31,863 nucleotides of DNA from CAYQAJ01 sp964415245 (lineage in GTDB: Bacteria > Planctomycetota > Planctomycetia > Pirellulales > Pirellulaceae), in NCBI GenBank assembly GCA_964415245.1, contig CAYQAJ010000025.1, positions 1 through 31,863 on the forward strand, written 5' to 3'. Positions 7,272 to 14,865 of this stretch are shown in pieces. The notes under the pieces were generated by a model that was not told where the DNA came from, made no database searches, and saw only the letters and a program-made list of their open reading frames with translations. Made by a program: the position numbers and the translations under genes. Position 1 is the stretch's first letter, and each line of letters starts with the position of its first letter.

Positions 7272-7685
7272 CTACTCTTGCTTGAGTTTCGCCAGGTAAG
7301 TATCCGGGTCCTTGAGCAATTCGCTCTCACAACCCCCGCAGCAAATCCACACCTGTTGGCCATTCACGTCGACCTTCTCCGGCGCATCCATGCTCCCTAG
7401 CAGCTTGCCGCTTACGGGACAGATCTCCTGCTTCTCTGCCGACGCACGGTCCTCGTCCGATAGCTTGGCAAGGTTGAGCTTCACTTCTTGCATTTCCGCG
7501 GAGTCTTTTTCCTTGTCCTTTTCATTGCTTGCTGTGCCGGTCGACGCGCCGCCCTTTGAGGAAGTGCCGGTCGATGCACTACCCTTCGGCTTATCGCCGC
7601 CGCCCTTATCGGAACCGCATCCCGAGAGCCCGAGGGCTAAGGTCGCACATGCCAGTAGTACCGCGCCGAAGAAAGTTCGCTTCAT
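7272..7685 (-). CDS. Lipoprotein with Cys-rich, YHS/TRASH-like metal-binding domain
   Basis: The 137-residue product starts with a lipoprotein signal (MKRTFFGAVLLACATLALGL) and lipobox LSGC with the lipidated cysteine at C23, so it should be exported and membrane-anchored. Residues 24-63 are a low-complexity linker of G, S, T, K and D with a duplicated ASTGT unit. The C-terminal part has CPVSGK (C89), a bend rich in acidic residues, and then ICCGGCE (C115, C116, C119), ending in a DPDTYLAKL helix. This Cys pattern is that of small YHS/TRASH-like metal-sensing or metal-carrying domains common in planctomycetes. Which metal, and whether it carries or senses it, is unknown. It is convergent with the helicase and has no obvious partner gene. 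Confidence 0.75.
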   Translation of the reverse strand: MKRTFFGAVLLACATLALGLSGCGSDKGGGDKPKGSASTGTSSKGGASTGTASNEKDKEKDSAEMQEVKLNLAKLSDEDRASAEKQEICPVSGKLLGSMDAPEKVDVNGQQVWICCGGCESELLKDPDTYLAKLKQE

Positions 7686-7825
7686 CGTTCTCGCCCTCCG
7701 GGAAGTTGGTCAATTCGCGGCGACCGTCGCTCGACGGCACCGCCCACGTCCGAGGATTATACGGTTTTCGATGCCGACGGGCTGCCCCATGCTCCGGCAT
7801 TGCTGAGGGAAACTCGTCGCGACTA

Positions 7826-7925
7826 AGAGCTTATCCAAAAACCGTCGGGGACTGGCTCATTTTGCGCAGTCCGCGGAGCAAAATGTGCCTGTCCCCTTCT
7901 CTGAGACGGTTTTTGGATAACCTCT
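7826..7925. repeat. Palindromic repeat family, copy 1
   Basis: The outer arms TTATCCAAAAACCGTC (7831-7846) and GACGGTTTTTGGATAA (7905-7920) pair perfectly and extend four more pairs after one mismatch. The inner part reads GGGGACTGGCTCATTTTGC, then a spacer, then GCAAAATGTGCCTGTCCCC. It lies between two minus-strand genes, 48 bases after the stop of the binding lipoprotein gene and in the opposite orientation to that gene. Confidence 0.85.
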
Positions 7926-7973
7926 AAAATTATGCGGTCCGAGTGGGTCCCGTTACTGTGAAGTGCTGCACGC

Positions 7974-9041
7974 TCAATTGCCGGCGAACTCCTCGCGGAG
8001 AAACTCGGCGGCGGTGTCCCACTTGTCGGCCGCCGCCTCGAAGTCGGCCTCCATCCAGCGGACCGGGTGGTCCGGGGCCGCGTGCGATTCGACCTCGGCC
8101 CCGGCAATCACCGGGAACTGGGCACTGGGGCCTTCGGCCAGGCGCTCTTCGATTTCCACCGATAGCAAGTAGTCGACCAGACGCCGGGCGTTTTCTGCGT
8201 TCGGCCCCCCTCGGATGACGCAAAGCGTGTTGGGGATAAAGAGCGTCCCCAGACCCCCCTCAGCCTGGTCGGGATAGACGATTTCGACCGGGCTCCCCTT
8301 ATCGACCTCGATGATTGCGTCGTCGGTGTCAGTGATGCCCCACGCCAGCCGACCGCGAGCCACGTCCTGGGCCACCTGCTTGTTGCCCGACACGACGCGG
8401 GCGTTGGCGTGTACCTGGCGAAAGAACTCGCGGGCCCTGTCGTCTCCCCAATGGGAAAACAACACGGCGGCATGCGTGGCGGTGGTGCCGAACAACGGCC
8501 GCGCGATGCCCGCCTGGTCTTTCCAGCGCGGATCGACGAGATCGTGGATCGAGTCGGGCCACTCGTCCCTTGGCACGTCGCCCAGCACCACTGTGTTGAC
8601 GATGAGCACCCGGGCGCGGGCCGCAAAGCCGTACCACAGCCCGTCGGGCGAGCGATAGTTCGCGGGAATCGAGTCGGCGACGGGTGGAATATAGACGTCG
8701 AGCAGGCCCAGCCGCTTGAGCCGCACGGTGTGCAGAATCTCGTTGTTCCAGAAGACGTCGCACCGTGGGCGATTCTGCTCCTGGATGATGGCGTTCACCA
8801 GGCCGACCGTCTTGGTCGATTCCACGTCGTACTTGGCCAGCACGCGCACGCCGGTTTGGTGCTCAAAGTCGTCCAGAATTGGCTCCGAGAACTCCTGGTC
8901 GTGGGCGGAGTAGATCACGACCTCGGGCCCACGGTGGAGATCGCACCCTGCAAGCGCCAAAGTGGCGGAAAACGCCAACAGCGGCGTTATCGACCGCGCT
9001 GCGGCTGCCGCACGGCGAAACAGGCAAGAAAACAGTTTCAT
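7974..9041 (-). CDS. Iron(III)-type ABC transporter substrate-binding lipoprotein
   Basis: This 355-residue family member of FbpA/AfuA-like proteins would capture ferric iron or another ligand outside the inner membrane and hand it to an ABC permease. The N-terminus has basic residues, a hydrophobic stretch ITPLLAFSATLALAGC and a lipobox LAGC. It is followed by VVIYSAHDQEFSEPILDDFEHQTGVRV, the usual opening of the family, then CDVFWNNEI, the WYGFAARARVLIVN strand, and GTTATHAAVLF. The reading frame extends to 9191, but the signal peptide fits a start at 9041; ATGs at 9047 and 9056 are alternatives. The canonical paired tyrosines for iron are not clearly visible, so the ligand is uncertain. 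No permease or ATPase gene lies nearby, so it is an orphan in this window. Confidence 0.82.
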   Translation of the reverse strand: MKLFSCLFRRAAAAARSITPLLAFSATLALAGCDLHRGPEVVIYSAHDQEFSEPILDDFEHQTGVRVLAKYDVESTKTVGLVNAIIQEQNRPRCDVFWNNEILHTVRLKRLGLLDVYIPPVADSIPANYRSPDGLWYGFAARARVLIVNTVVLGDVPRDEWPDSIHDLVDPRWKDQAGIARPLFGTTATHAAVLFSHWGDDRAREFFRQVHANARVVSGNKQVAQDVARGRLAWGITDTDDAIIEVDKGSPVEIVYPDQAEGGLGTLFIPNTLCVIRGGPNAENARRLVDYLLSVEIEERLAEGPSAQFPVIAGAEVESHAAPDHPVRWMEADFEAAADKWDTAAEFLREEFAGN

Positions 9042-9144
9042 GGGCATGTCGAGCATGGGTGCAGGAACCAGCTGATTCAGCATGGCCCATTGCGAAAGAG
9101 CGAACAAGACGGCGTTTGGCGACGCGCCGGCGTAAAGTCTCGCA

Positions 9145-9173
9145 TTTTCACGCCGTGCAGCCGTTCCTATAAT
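9145..9173 (+). promoter_or_regulatory. Sigma-70-type promoter of the response regulator gene
   Basis: A perfect TATAAT at 9168-9173 lies 17 bases after TTTTCA (9145-9150). The predicted transcript starts near 9180, about 47 bases before the ATG at 9227. Confidence 0.6.
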
Positions 9174-9226
9174 CAGGCGGCCCGCATTCAAAACGTCACA
9201 GTTCCCACCGCAGCCGCGAATCCACC

Positions 9227-9670
9227 ATGACGCAATCCAGCAGAATCCTCATCGCCGACGACAACCAGCCCAACTGCGAACTGTTGGAGGCCTACCTGTC
9301 CGATCTCGACTGCCAGATCGAAGTGGCGGCCGACGGACAGGAGACGCTGGAGAAGGCCGCCTCGTTCCGGCCCGACTTGATTCTGCTGGACGTGATGATG
9401 CCGAAGCTGAGCGGTTTCGAGGTGTGCAAGAAGCTCAAGCAGAACCCCGCCACGCGGCGGATCATGATCCTGATGGTGACGGCCCTGAACGAGTCGGGCG
9501 ACATCGAGCGAGGGGTCGAGGCGGGCACCGACGACTTTCTCTCCAAGCCGGTCATCAAGATCGAGCTGTTGAAGCGCGTCGAGAACATGCTCAAGCTCAA
9601 GGACGTGACCGACGAAGTCGAGCGCCTGCGGCAGTACATCCAGAAGATGGAAGACACGAGTGGACCTTAG
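9227..9670 (+). CDS. Single-domain response regulator (CheY-like receiver)
   Basis: The 147-residue product is a stand-alone receiver domain that would accept a phosphoryl group from a histidine kinase and signal by protein contact. The acidic pair D11-D12 follows ILIA, the phospho-acceptor is D55 in LILLDVMMPKLSG, the switch threonine is T85 in VTA, and the conserved lysine is K107 in LSKPV. Residues from about 120 onward (MLKLKDVTDEVERLRQYIQKMED) form a predicted amphipathic helix or short coiled coil beyond the receiver fold, possibly for dimerisation. There is no output domain and no kinase gene nearby. A good promoter lies upstream. A palindromic repeat begins six bases after the stop codon and could act as its transcript end. 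Confidence 0.93.
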   Translation: MTQSSRILIADDNQPNCELLEAYLSDLDCQIEVAADGQETLEKAASFRPDLILLDVMMPKLSGFEVCKKLKQNPATRRIMILMVTALNESGDIERGVEAGTDDFLSKPVIKIELLKRVENMLKLKDVTDEVERLRQYIQKMEDTSGP

Positions 9671-9676
9671 GGGTAA

Positions 9677-9804
9677 GAGTCTATCCGAAAACCGTCGGGG
9701 ACTGGCTCATTTTGCGGAGCTCGCTGGATACGGTTCGGCTCTTGAAGGCTCTGCGGAGCAAAATGTGCCTGTCCCCTTCTCCGGGACGGTTTTCGGATAG
9801 ACTC
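9677..9804. repeat. Palindromic repeat family, copy 2 (enlarged loop)
   Basis: The outer arms GAGTCTATCCGAAAACCGTC (9677-9696) and its exact complement at 9785-9804 pair over 20 bases. The inner segments match the other copies, but the central loop is about 45 bases longer and includes GGATACGGTTCGGCTCTTGA. It begins six bases after the response regulator stop, in the same orientation as that gene. Confidence 0.85.
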
Positions 9805-9810
9805 GAAGCT

Positions 9811-9832
9811 CCAAATCGCAATTCACAAATCC
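9811..9832. repeat. 22-bp dispersed module, copy A
   Basis: CCAAATCGCAATTCACAAAT plus CC matches the reverse complement of 19897-19918 at 20 of 22 positions. Both copies sit close to a palindromic repeat (6 and 24 bases away), suggesting a composite element. Confidence 0.6.
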
Positions 9833-10015
9833 CAAACAAGCTCCAAGGGGCAAATGCCAAAGCCCAGCGATTCGGAGCGCCTCTGGTCATTTCGGCCTCG
9901 TCATGGTGGTCCGTCGTCCGTCGCTCCGGCTCTGGACTCTCGACTCTCCGTGTCGCGACGACTCGCGATTGTCGCCCTCTACGTTTCCCGCTCGATTACG
10001 CTGTTGGGTTGCCCT

Positions 10016-10043
10016 TTGCGGTTAACTTGCCGCAAGATAGAAT
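10016..10043 (+). promoter_or_regulatory. Candidate promoter of the leucine-rich-repeat gene
   Basis: TTGCGG (10016-10021), a 16-base spacer and TAGAAT (10038-10043) form a plausible sigma-70 site about 40 bases before the ATG. The -35 box is weak. Confidence 0.4.
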
Positions 10044-10082
10044 CTGCGCGCTGAATCGACGCCTAAAGCACGGAGGCCCACA

Positions 10083-11348
10083 ATGTCAGACTTCTGCTTA
10101 GCACGTCTGCGAAGACGCGCGGTTGTATTCTCGTTCCTGCTCGGCACGCTGGGTGTCATCCCGCGTTCCGCATCGTTGGCCGACGATGGCTACGTGCCGG
10201 TTTCAGCCGCTCAAGCGGAACGCTTCGAACGCGCTGGAGTTAACTACGAACTCTATGAACTGTTCAGAGAATGTAGTATCGAGGTTACCCGTCCCGTCGA
10301 TGACGACATTTTGGACCAAATACTCGATTTATCGGGACTGCGAATCCTCACCCTGAAGGCCACGTTATCGCCAGATCAGTGGACACGCCTGTCGCGATTC
10401 GATGGAACGCTTAGCTTGAAGCTTAAGGGAGAATTGTGGTCAGATCGTTCCCTTGAGCAGATAGCCTCACTTCCTAACGTCGAGGAACTCGTACTGGAGA
10501 AATGTGCCATCTCGGGAACCGGCTTTGTTCACTTGGCACATATGGAAGGGCTTACGGAGCTGTGTATCACGGACTGCCCAATTGAAGACGGCAACCTTCA
10601 CTTTCTGGGGCGCCTAGCACATCTGGAACGGCTTACGCTCGTATCGTGCCCCATAACCGGCGAAGGTCTCTCGCACCCTGAGGTCGAGTATCTCTTCCTG
10701 AGCGATTCGCACATCAACGACAAGGGAGTAGCATCCATCGGTCAGATGAAGTCGCTGAGCATGCTCAAGCTAGACGGTACACGCATCACCGATGCTGCGT
10801 TGGCTCATCTCTCGCAACTAGAAAACCTCGAGTATTTGGATCTCGCTAATACGAACATCAAGGGTCGCGGATTACTATGGTTGATGATGCTCCCGCAGCT
10901 TAGGCACCTTGACTTATCGAACTCCGCTCTGCGGTCAGCCCAACTTGAGCAACTCGCAGGGCATTCGTCTTTGGAGTTCGTATCGTTGCAAGGACTTGCT
11001 GTAACCTCGCATGATTTGCGTGTCCTGAGTACACTTCCGAGATTAACCACTCTGTCGCTTAGCAACGCGCCCATCGGGAACGATGCCTGTGAGGCCATTG
11101 CGGCAATGCCCGCGCTGGAGACGCTGTACGTCGACGGAACTCGGCTGGACGACGGATGTCTCGTGGCCCTGTCCTATGCGCCGAAGTTAACAAGCGTGCA
11201 ATGCCAGCGCACCAAAATCAGCAAGTCGGGCGCGCGTTGGCTTGCGGGAGAATTGGCCTCAAACAACGGCCAATTTGCATTCGTCGACACTGACGATGTA
11301 GGGAGCGAGGGGGTTATCAACCTCAGTGATCGGCCGGAGCGCAAGTAG
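10083..11348 (+). CDS. Exported leucine-rich-repeat protein
   Basis: The 421-residue product begins with a signal-peptide-like segment (RRRAVVFSFLLGTLGVIPRSASLA) and then consists of about a dozen leucine-rich repeats of roughly 22-25 residues. Their pattern is L..L..L.L..T.I.D..L..L, with clear units such as LSMLKLDGTRITDAALAHL and LEYLDLANTNIKGRGLLWL. Such repeats form a curved scaffold that binds other proteins; planctomycetes carry many. The binding partner is unknown. A strong GGAGG ribosome binding site lies at 10071-10075, seven bases before the ATG. The gene is visibly less GC-rich, with more A/T third positions, than the genes around it. It stands alone between repeats on the left and a decayed toxin-antitoxin module on the right. 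Confidence 0.8.
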   Translation: MSDFCLARLRRRAVVFSFLLGTLGVIPRSASLADDGYVPVSAAQAERFERAGVNYELYELFRECSIEVTRPVDDDILDQILDLSGLRILTLKATLSPDQWTRLSRFDGTLSLKLKGELWSDRSLEQIASLPNVEELVLEKCAISGTGFVHLAHMEGLTELCITDCPIEDGNLHFLGRLAHLERLTLVSCPITGEGLSHPEVEYLFLSDSHINDKGVASIGQMKSLSMLKLDGTRITDAALAHLSQLENLEYLDLANTNIKGRGLLWLMMLPQLRHLDLSNSALRSAQLEQLAGHSSLEFVSLQGLAVTSHDLRVLSTLPRLTTLSLSNAPIGNDACEAIAAMPALETLYVDGTRLDDGCLVALSYAPKLTSVQCQRTKISKSGARWLAGELASNNGQFAFVDTDDVGSEGVINLSDRPERK

Positions 11349-11434
11349 TTCTTTCATTCGCTGCGGCGACAGGCGAGAAACGGTGGCCGGAGGCGTTCTT
11401 GGGCCGATCGGCGAACCGCCGTTTCCGTCCGCCG

Positions 11435-11551
11435 TCATCGCCGGAAGTGGGCGGGAACGTCGCGCGCTCCGTGGATGATCTGGATTACTTCCATCCCGTC
11501 GCGTCGAGGCAGATAGGACACGACGCATTGCCCCGCGCTAAAGCACCGCAC
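11435..11551 (-). pseudogene. Decayed ParE-type toxin, C-terminal fragment only
   Basis: In a frame overlapping the end of the ParD-like gene, this stretch reads VRCFSAGQCVVSYLPRRDGM and continues EVIQIIHGARDVPAHFRR to a TGA at 11435-11437. It matches the last third of ParE/RelE toxins, where a hydrophobic strand, an R-x-DGIEI-like turn and a VLHGARDI strand occur. The first 55-60 codons of a normal toxin of about 95-100 residues are missing, so the deletion joint lies at or beside the antitoxin stop. The remnant cannot form the full toxin fold and is probably inactive. Confidence 0.6.
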
Positions 11552-11780
11552 GTCGGCGGGCTTCGGACTGGAACGCCGCGCGATCGAGCGGAACCGAAGC
11601 ACCCGTACCCGCCTTGGACACGCGGTCTTGGATTTCCCGTCGCAGTTCGTCCTGCTGAGCTTTCATGGCGTCCAGAGCGCGAAGCGCGTCGTCGAACAGC
11701 TCCTGCTCGGAACCGTAGTGCCCCGAAGCCACGTGCTCTTTGACGCGCTCTTCGATTTCGGGTGGAATCTGAAAACTCAT
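11538..11780 (-). CDS. ParD-like antitoxin (ribbon-helix-helix), orphaned
   Basis: The 80-residue product MSFQIPPEIEERVKEHVASGHYGSEQELFDDALRAL... has the ParD layout: an N-terminal strand and two helices of the ribbon-helix-helix DNA-binding fold (about 1-45), then a charged toxin-wrapping tail ending AAFQSEARRRAVL. Such proteins neutralise a ParE-type gyrase-poisoning toxin and repress their own operon. An AAGGAG-like ribosome binding site lies just upstream of the ATG (11778-11780). The partner toxin gene downstream is reduced to a C-terminal fragment, so this looks like a free antitoxin. It may be a relic, or it may still counter a toxin elsewhere in the genome or repress other promoters. 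Full length suggests the frame is still maintained. Confidence 0.72.
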   Translation of the reverse strand: MSFQIPPEIEERVKEHVASGHYGSEQELFDDALRALDAMKAQQDELRREIQDRVSKAGTGASVPLDRAAFQSEARRRAVL

Positions 11781-12311
11781 GGCAGGCTCCTTACTCCGCC
11801 AGTATCGTAGCCTTCGCGATGCTACTGGTCAAAGCAGCTTGTAAAGCAGCGCGGGTCTGGGAATAAGGGTGTCAATCGAGAAACGAGGGAGAAACGGTGT
11901 TAACGGGCGAGAATCGATCGGCGAGAATCGATGCCGGGAACCGTTCTTCAGGAACAGCTCTCGACCGGCGGCTCACGCGGAATGGTCGAGCCGCGGGGGA
12001 ATAGGCACACGCCGGGTGCCCCGACCGGGCTAGGAGGGAGCGCGTTCATTTCGGCAGGCGAACGGCACGGCGGAGCGTGCCTGCTAGTTTGGGGTGTTCT
12101 GCGCTTCGCAATGCGCCGCTTGACGCTGAGTTTCCTGGCTCGCGGCGGCATGCGTCGGTCGACGTGTATTGCCCAGCGACTGCGCTTTGCGGTATTCTAG
12201 GGTGGTGAGTGAAGGTGAGAGTCGGGTCGGGCCGAAGTGTTTGTCGGCTTGGGGCTTGCGCTCTTGCCGCGCAGCCTGGCGATGCCGCTGGGATGGTGGG
12301 AGGAACGTGCG
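11781..12311. other. Intergenic region, little recognised
   Basis: This divergent region between the ParD-like gene and the HEAT/TPR gene contains no supported gene. A short direct repeat, CGAGAATCGATCGGCGAGAATCGATG, lies near 11908-11934. The right end holds the GGGAGG ribosome binding site of the next gene (12298-12303). The open frame of that gene extends back to 12237, but the extra residues do not look conserved. Confidence 0.4.
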
Positions 12312-14246
12312 ATGATGTGCCGTAACGAGCGCGCCGCCGCCGATACAATATCGACGCCTTCGCCGGGCATCGTCGTTTTGGTCGTGGCCATGCTGCTGGC
12401 TCTGGGCCTTGGGCCCGTTCCGACACCCGGCACAAGCGCTGAGCCGATGTCCACCGATGGGGCGCCTTCTAGTTCAACGGACGAAGCTTCCGCTGAGTCG
12501 CACGCCGAGCTCGAAGCGCGAATCGCCAAGCTGATCGCGCAGTTGGGCGCTGAAGAGTTCGCCGTGCGCGAAAAGGCGCAGCGGGAGCTGGGGCGCATCG
12601 GCGTGGCGGCGTTTGATGCGCTGCATGCGGCGCAGTCGAACGAGGACATCGAGATCGCGCTGCGGGCACGGTACCTCGTGCGGAGCATGAACGTCTTATG
12701 GGCCCACGACGACGATCCGGCGGAGATCAAGCGCATCCTGCGGTCCTACGGCAGCCAAAGCGATGAGGAGCGCAGAAGCCGCATGGCGCGGCTGGCCGGA
12801 ATGGAAGGCGTACCAGCGGTGGCGGCCCTGGTCCGCATCGCGCGGTTCGAGTCCAGCGACGTGCTCTCCAAGGAAGCCGGCATCCTGGTGCTGCGGGCGG
12901 CGGTGCCCGCCGATGACCCGGACGGCGAAAATCTGGCCGAGGCGATTCTCGCTTCCTTGGGTCCCAGCAAACGTTCGGCGGCCGAGTGGTTGCGCACGTA
13001 CGCGCGCACCCTGCGCGACCCCGAATCCTCGTTGGCCGAGTGGGATCGGCTGACGCGGGCCGAGCACGATGTGTACACGCAGTTTCCCGAGAAGTCGGGC
13101 CGCCAGATCGTCCGCGACCTGATGCGGTGGCAGGTCGACCTGTTACGCCGCCTCGATTACGACGACCAGGCCGGAGCGGTCATCGCCCGGTGCATGCAAT
13201 TGCTCGACGGCACGCGCGACGAGCTGTTTGAGGCCGCCGAATGGTATATGGAGCGGCACTACTGGCAGCCGATCGAGCAGCTTTCCGAGCGGTTCCCCGA
13301 CACGTTCGCCGGCGACCCCTTGCTCTTGTACCGCCTGGCCGAGGCGCAGCTTCAATTGGGAAAGATGGAGCAGGCCGAAGAAACGGCACAGCGGGCGATG
13401 AACAACGTGCCCGACGGCACCACCGAGCACACGCTCATGGCGTTCCGGCTGGCGGAGCGCGGGATGTTTTCCTGGGCCCAGCGGGAGTACCGGCACGTCA
13501 TGGAGCTTGCGGAGGCCGGCTCGCCCGACGACATCCGCGCTCGGCTGCTCTTGTCGGAGTTGCTGCACGACCTCGAGGAGGAGTTGGAAGCGGCGAAGGT
13601 GCTGGAGCCCGTGGTCGAGGCGTTCGACAAGAACCCCAGCGCCGTGCAGTTCGTGCAGCAGGTGTTCCGCCGCGAGCCCGGGAGCGTCAAATCGCGGATG
13701 CACTACTTCTACGCCGCCAGCCACGCACGGGCCGGCGACACTCAGAAGCAGCGCGAGGCGCTCGATCAGGCGGTCGCCAGCGACCCCACCGACGCCGACG
13801 TGCTGATCGCCATGTATCGCCTGCCCGGGGCCGACGCCGAGTGGCGCGAGCGGACCCACAAGCAAATCGACGCGGCGGTCGGCCACTTCCGCGATCAGGT
13901 CAACGCCTTTCATCTGCAGGCCGAGCACGCGCCCAACGAGCAGGTGAAGGCCTATTGGGAGCAGCAGTTGGCGGCGGCGCACAATCAGCTTGCCTGGCTG
14001 GTGGGCAACACCGAGGGAGATTTCGACGAAGCGGTGCGATCGAGCCGCACCTCGCTGGAGATTCGCCCCGAGGCAGGGGGCTATTACGACACCCTGGCCC
14101 GCTGCTACTACGCCAAGGGCGATTTCGAAAACGCCGTCGAAAGCCAGCGCAAGGCCGTCGAGCTGGAGCCGCACTCGGGGCAGATCAAGCGGCAGTTGGA
14201 GCTGTTCGAGAAGGCGCTGGCCGAGTCGGGTGAGAAAGCCCCCTAG
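12312..14246 (+). CDS. Membrane-anchored or exported HEAT/TPR-repeat protein
   Basis: The 644-residue protein starts at tandem ATGs (12312 and 12315) behind a GGGAGG ribosome binding site. It has a basic N-terminus and one hydrophobic segment (IVVLVVAMLLALGLGPV) that would act as a signal or membrane anchor. A linker rich in S/T/E follows, and then a HEAT-like helical pair (LIAQLGAEEFAVREKAQRELGRIG...) common in planctomycete exported proteins. The second half carries tetratricopeptide-like repeats, clearest at the C-terminus (YYDTLARCYYAKGDFENAVESQRKAVELEP). Such repeats scaffold protein complexes; no enzyme motif is visible. It lies six bases before the DUF2752 gene, so the two are probably transcribed together. 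Confidence 0.75.
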   Translation: MMCRNERAAADTISTPSPGIVVLVVAMLLALGLGPVPTPGTSAEPMSTDGAPSSSTDEASAESHAELEARIAKLIAQLGAEEFAVREKAQRELGRIGVAAFDALHAAQSNEDIEIALRARYLVRSMNVLWAHDDDPAEIKRILRSYGSQSDEERRSRMARLAGMEGVPAVAALVRIARFESSDVLSKEAGILVLRAAVPADDPDGENLAEAILASLGPSKRSAAEWLRTYARTLRDPESSLAEWDRLTRAEHDVYTQFPEKSGRQIVRDLMRWQVDLLRRLDYDDQAGAVIARCMQLLDGTRDELFEAAEWYMERHYWQPIEQLSERFPDTFAGDPLLLYRLAEAQLQLGKMEQAEETAQRAMNNVPDGTTEHTLMAFRLAERGMFSWAQREYRHVMELAEAGSPDDIRARLLLSELLHDLEEELEAAKVLEPVVEAFDKNPSAVQFVQQVFRREPGSVKSRMHYFYAASHARAGDTQKQREALDQAVASDPTDADVLIAMYRLPGADAEWRERTHKQIDAAVGHFRDQVNAFHLQAEHAPNEQVKAYWEQQLAAAHNQLAWLVGNTEGDFDEAVRSSRTSLEIRPEAGGYYDTLARCYYAKGDFENAVESQRKAVELEPHSGQIKRQLELFEKALAESGEKAP

Positions 14247-14252
14247 CTGCCC

Positions 14253-14831
14253 ATGTCCGACTCAACTGGCGAAGAACAAGCTGTACAAGCCGCGGCATCG
14301 GGCAGTGAGCCGACACAGGCCAACGATCCGCCACAACAGCGGCCCGGTGTGGCGTCACCGACTAGCCAGGCGCCGCCCGTGTCGCCCGGCGCGGATGCCG
14401 CGCGACCGGAAACTTCACGGGCGAAGTACCACGCGACCCTGTTCTTCCTCTCGTTGGCCGTGATGACGCTGGCCGTGGTGATGCACGTTCCCGATGAAGA
14501 GAACGTCGCCTTTCCGGTCATCGACGCTCCCTTGCCGACGTTGTGCGCCATGCGTCGGCTGGCGGGCATCGACTGCCCGGGGTGCGGGCTGACACGGTGC
14601 TTCATCAGCCTGGCACACGGAGCAGTGGGACGCGCGTGGCACTTCAATCCGGCGGGGCTATTGTTGTTCGCCGTGATGGCGGCGCAGATTCCGTTCCGCG
14701 CGGTGCAGCTTTGGCGTATTCGTAGCGGCAAGCCGGAGCTGAACGCGGCGCGATTCAACTGGCTGCTACTGGGGATCGCGGCAGCACTGATTGGCCAGTG
14801 GATCGTGCGGCTGGTTTTGCACTTTGTTTGA
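14253..14831 (+). CDS. DUF2752 membrane protein
   Basis: The 192-residue product has a disordered N-terminus of about 55 residues rich in A, P, S and Q, a first membrane segment (TLFFLSLAVMTLAVVM), and the DUF2752 signature MRRLAGIDCPGCGLTRCFISL followed by HGAVGRAWHFNPAGLLLF. It ends with two more hydrophobic segments. The CPGCGxTR motif and the three-helix layout are diagnostic of this family of unknown function found in many bacterial phyla. The two cysteines may bind a metal or form a disulphide; this is inference. The gene follows the HEAT/TPR gene by six bases and precedes the hydrolase gene by 34, suggesting a three-gene unit. Confidence 0.82.
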   Translation: MSDSTGEEQAVQAAASGSEPTQANDPPQQRPGVASPTSQAPPVSPGADAARPETSRAKYHATLFFLSLAVMTLAVVMHVPDEENVAFPVIDAPLPTLCAMRRLAGIDCPGCGLTRCFISLAHGAVGRAWHFNPAGLLLFAVMAAQIPFRAVQLWRIRSGKPELNAARFNWLLLGIAAALIGQWIVRLVLHFV

Positions 14832-14865
14832 GCGCCGATTTGCTGGCGATGGGAGCGCTTCCTCG

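Larger units (their letters stand above)
9671..10082. other. Intergenic region made largely of repeat modules
   Basis: After palindromic copy 2 comes a 22-base module at 9811-9832 that recurs reverse-complemented at 19897-19918. An AAACAAGCTCCAAGGGGCAA stretch follows, then sequence without recognised content. The candidate promoter and ribosome binding site of the leucine-rich-repeat gene are at the right end. No gene is supported. Confidence 0.55.

Noticed and set aside
7826..7925. CRISPR or tRNA-like reading of the palindromic repeats
   Set aside because: The copies are single and kilobases apart with no spacers, and the fold lacks a cloverleaf or CCA-type arrangement.
11259..11528. 89-codon minus-strand frame over the decayed parE
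   Set aside because: It is in a different frame from the ParE-like fragment and shows no family pattern.
13143..14174. 343-codon minus-strand frame opposite the HEAT/TPR gene
   Set aside because: Shadow frame without a domain; the plus strand has a good ribosome binding site and repeat structure.
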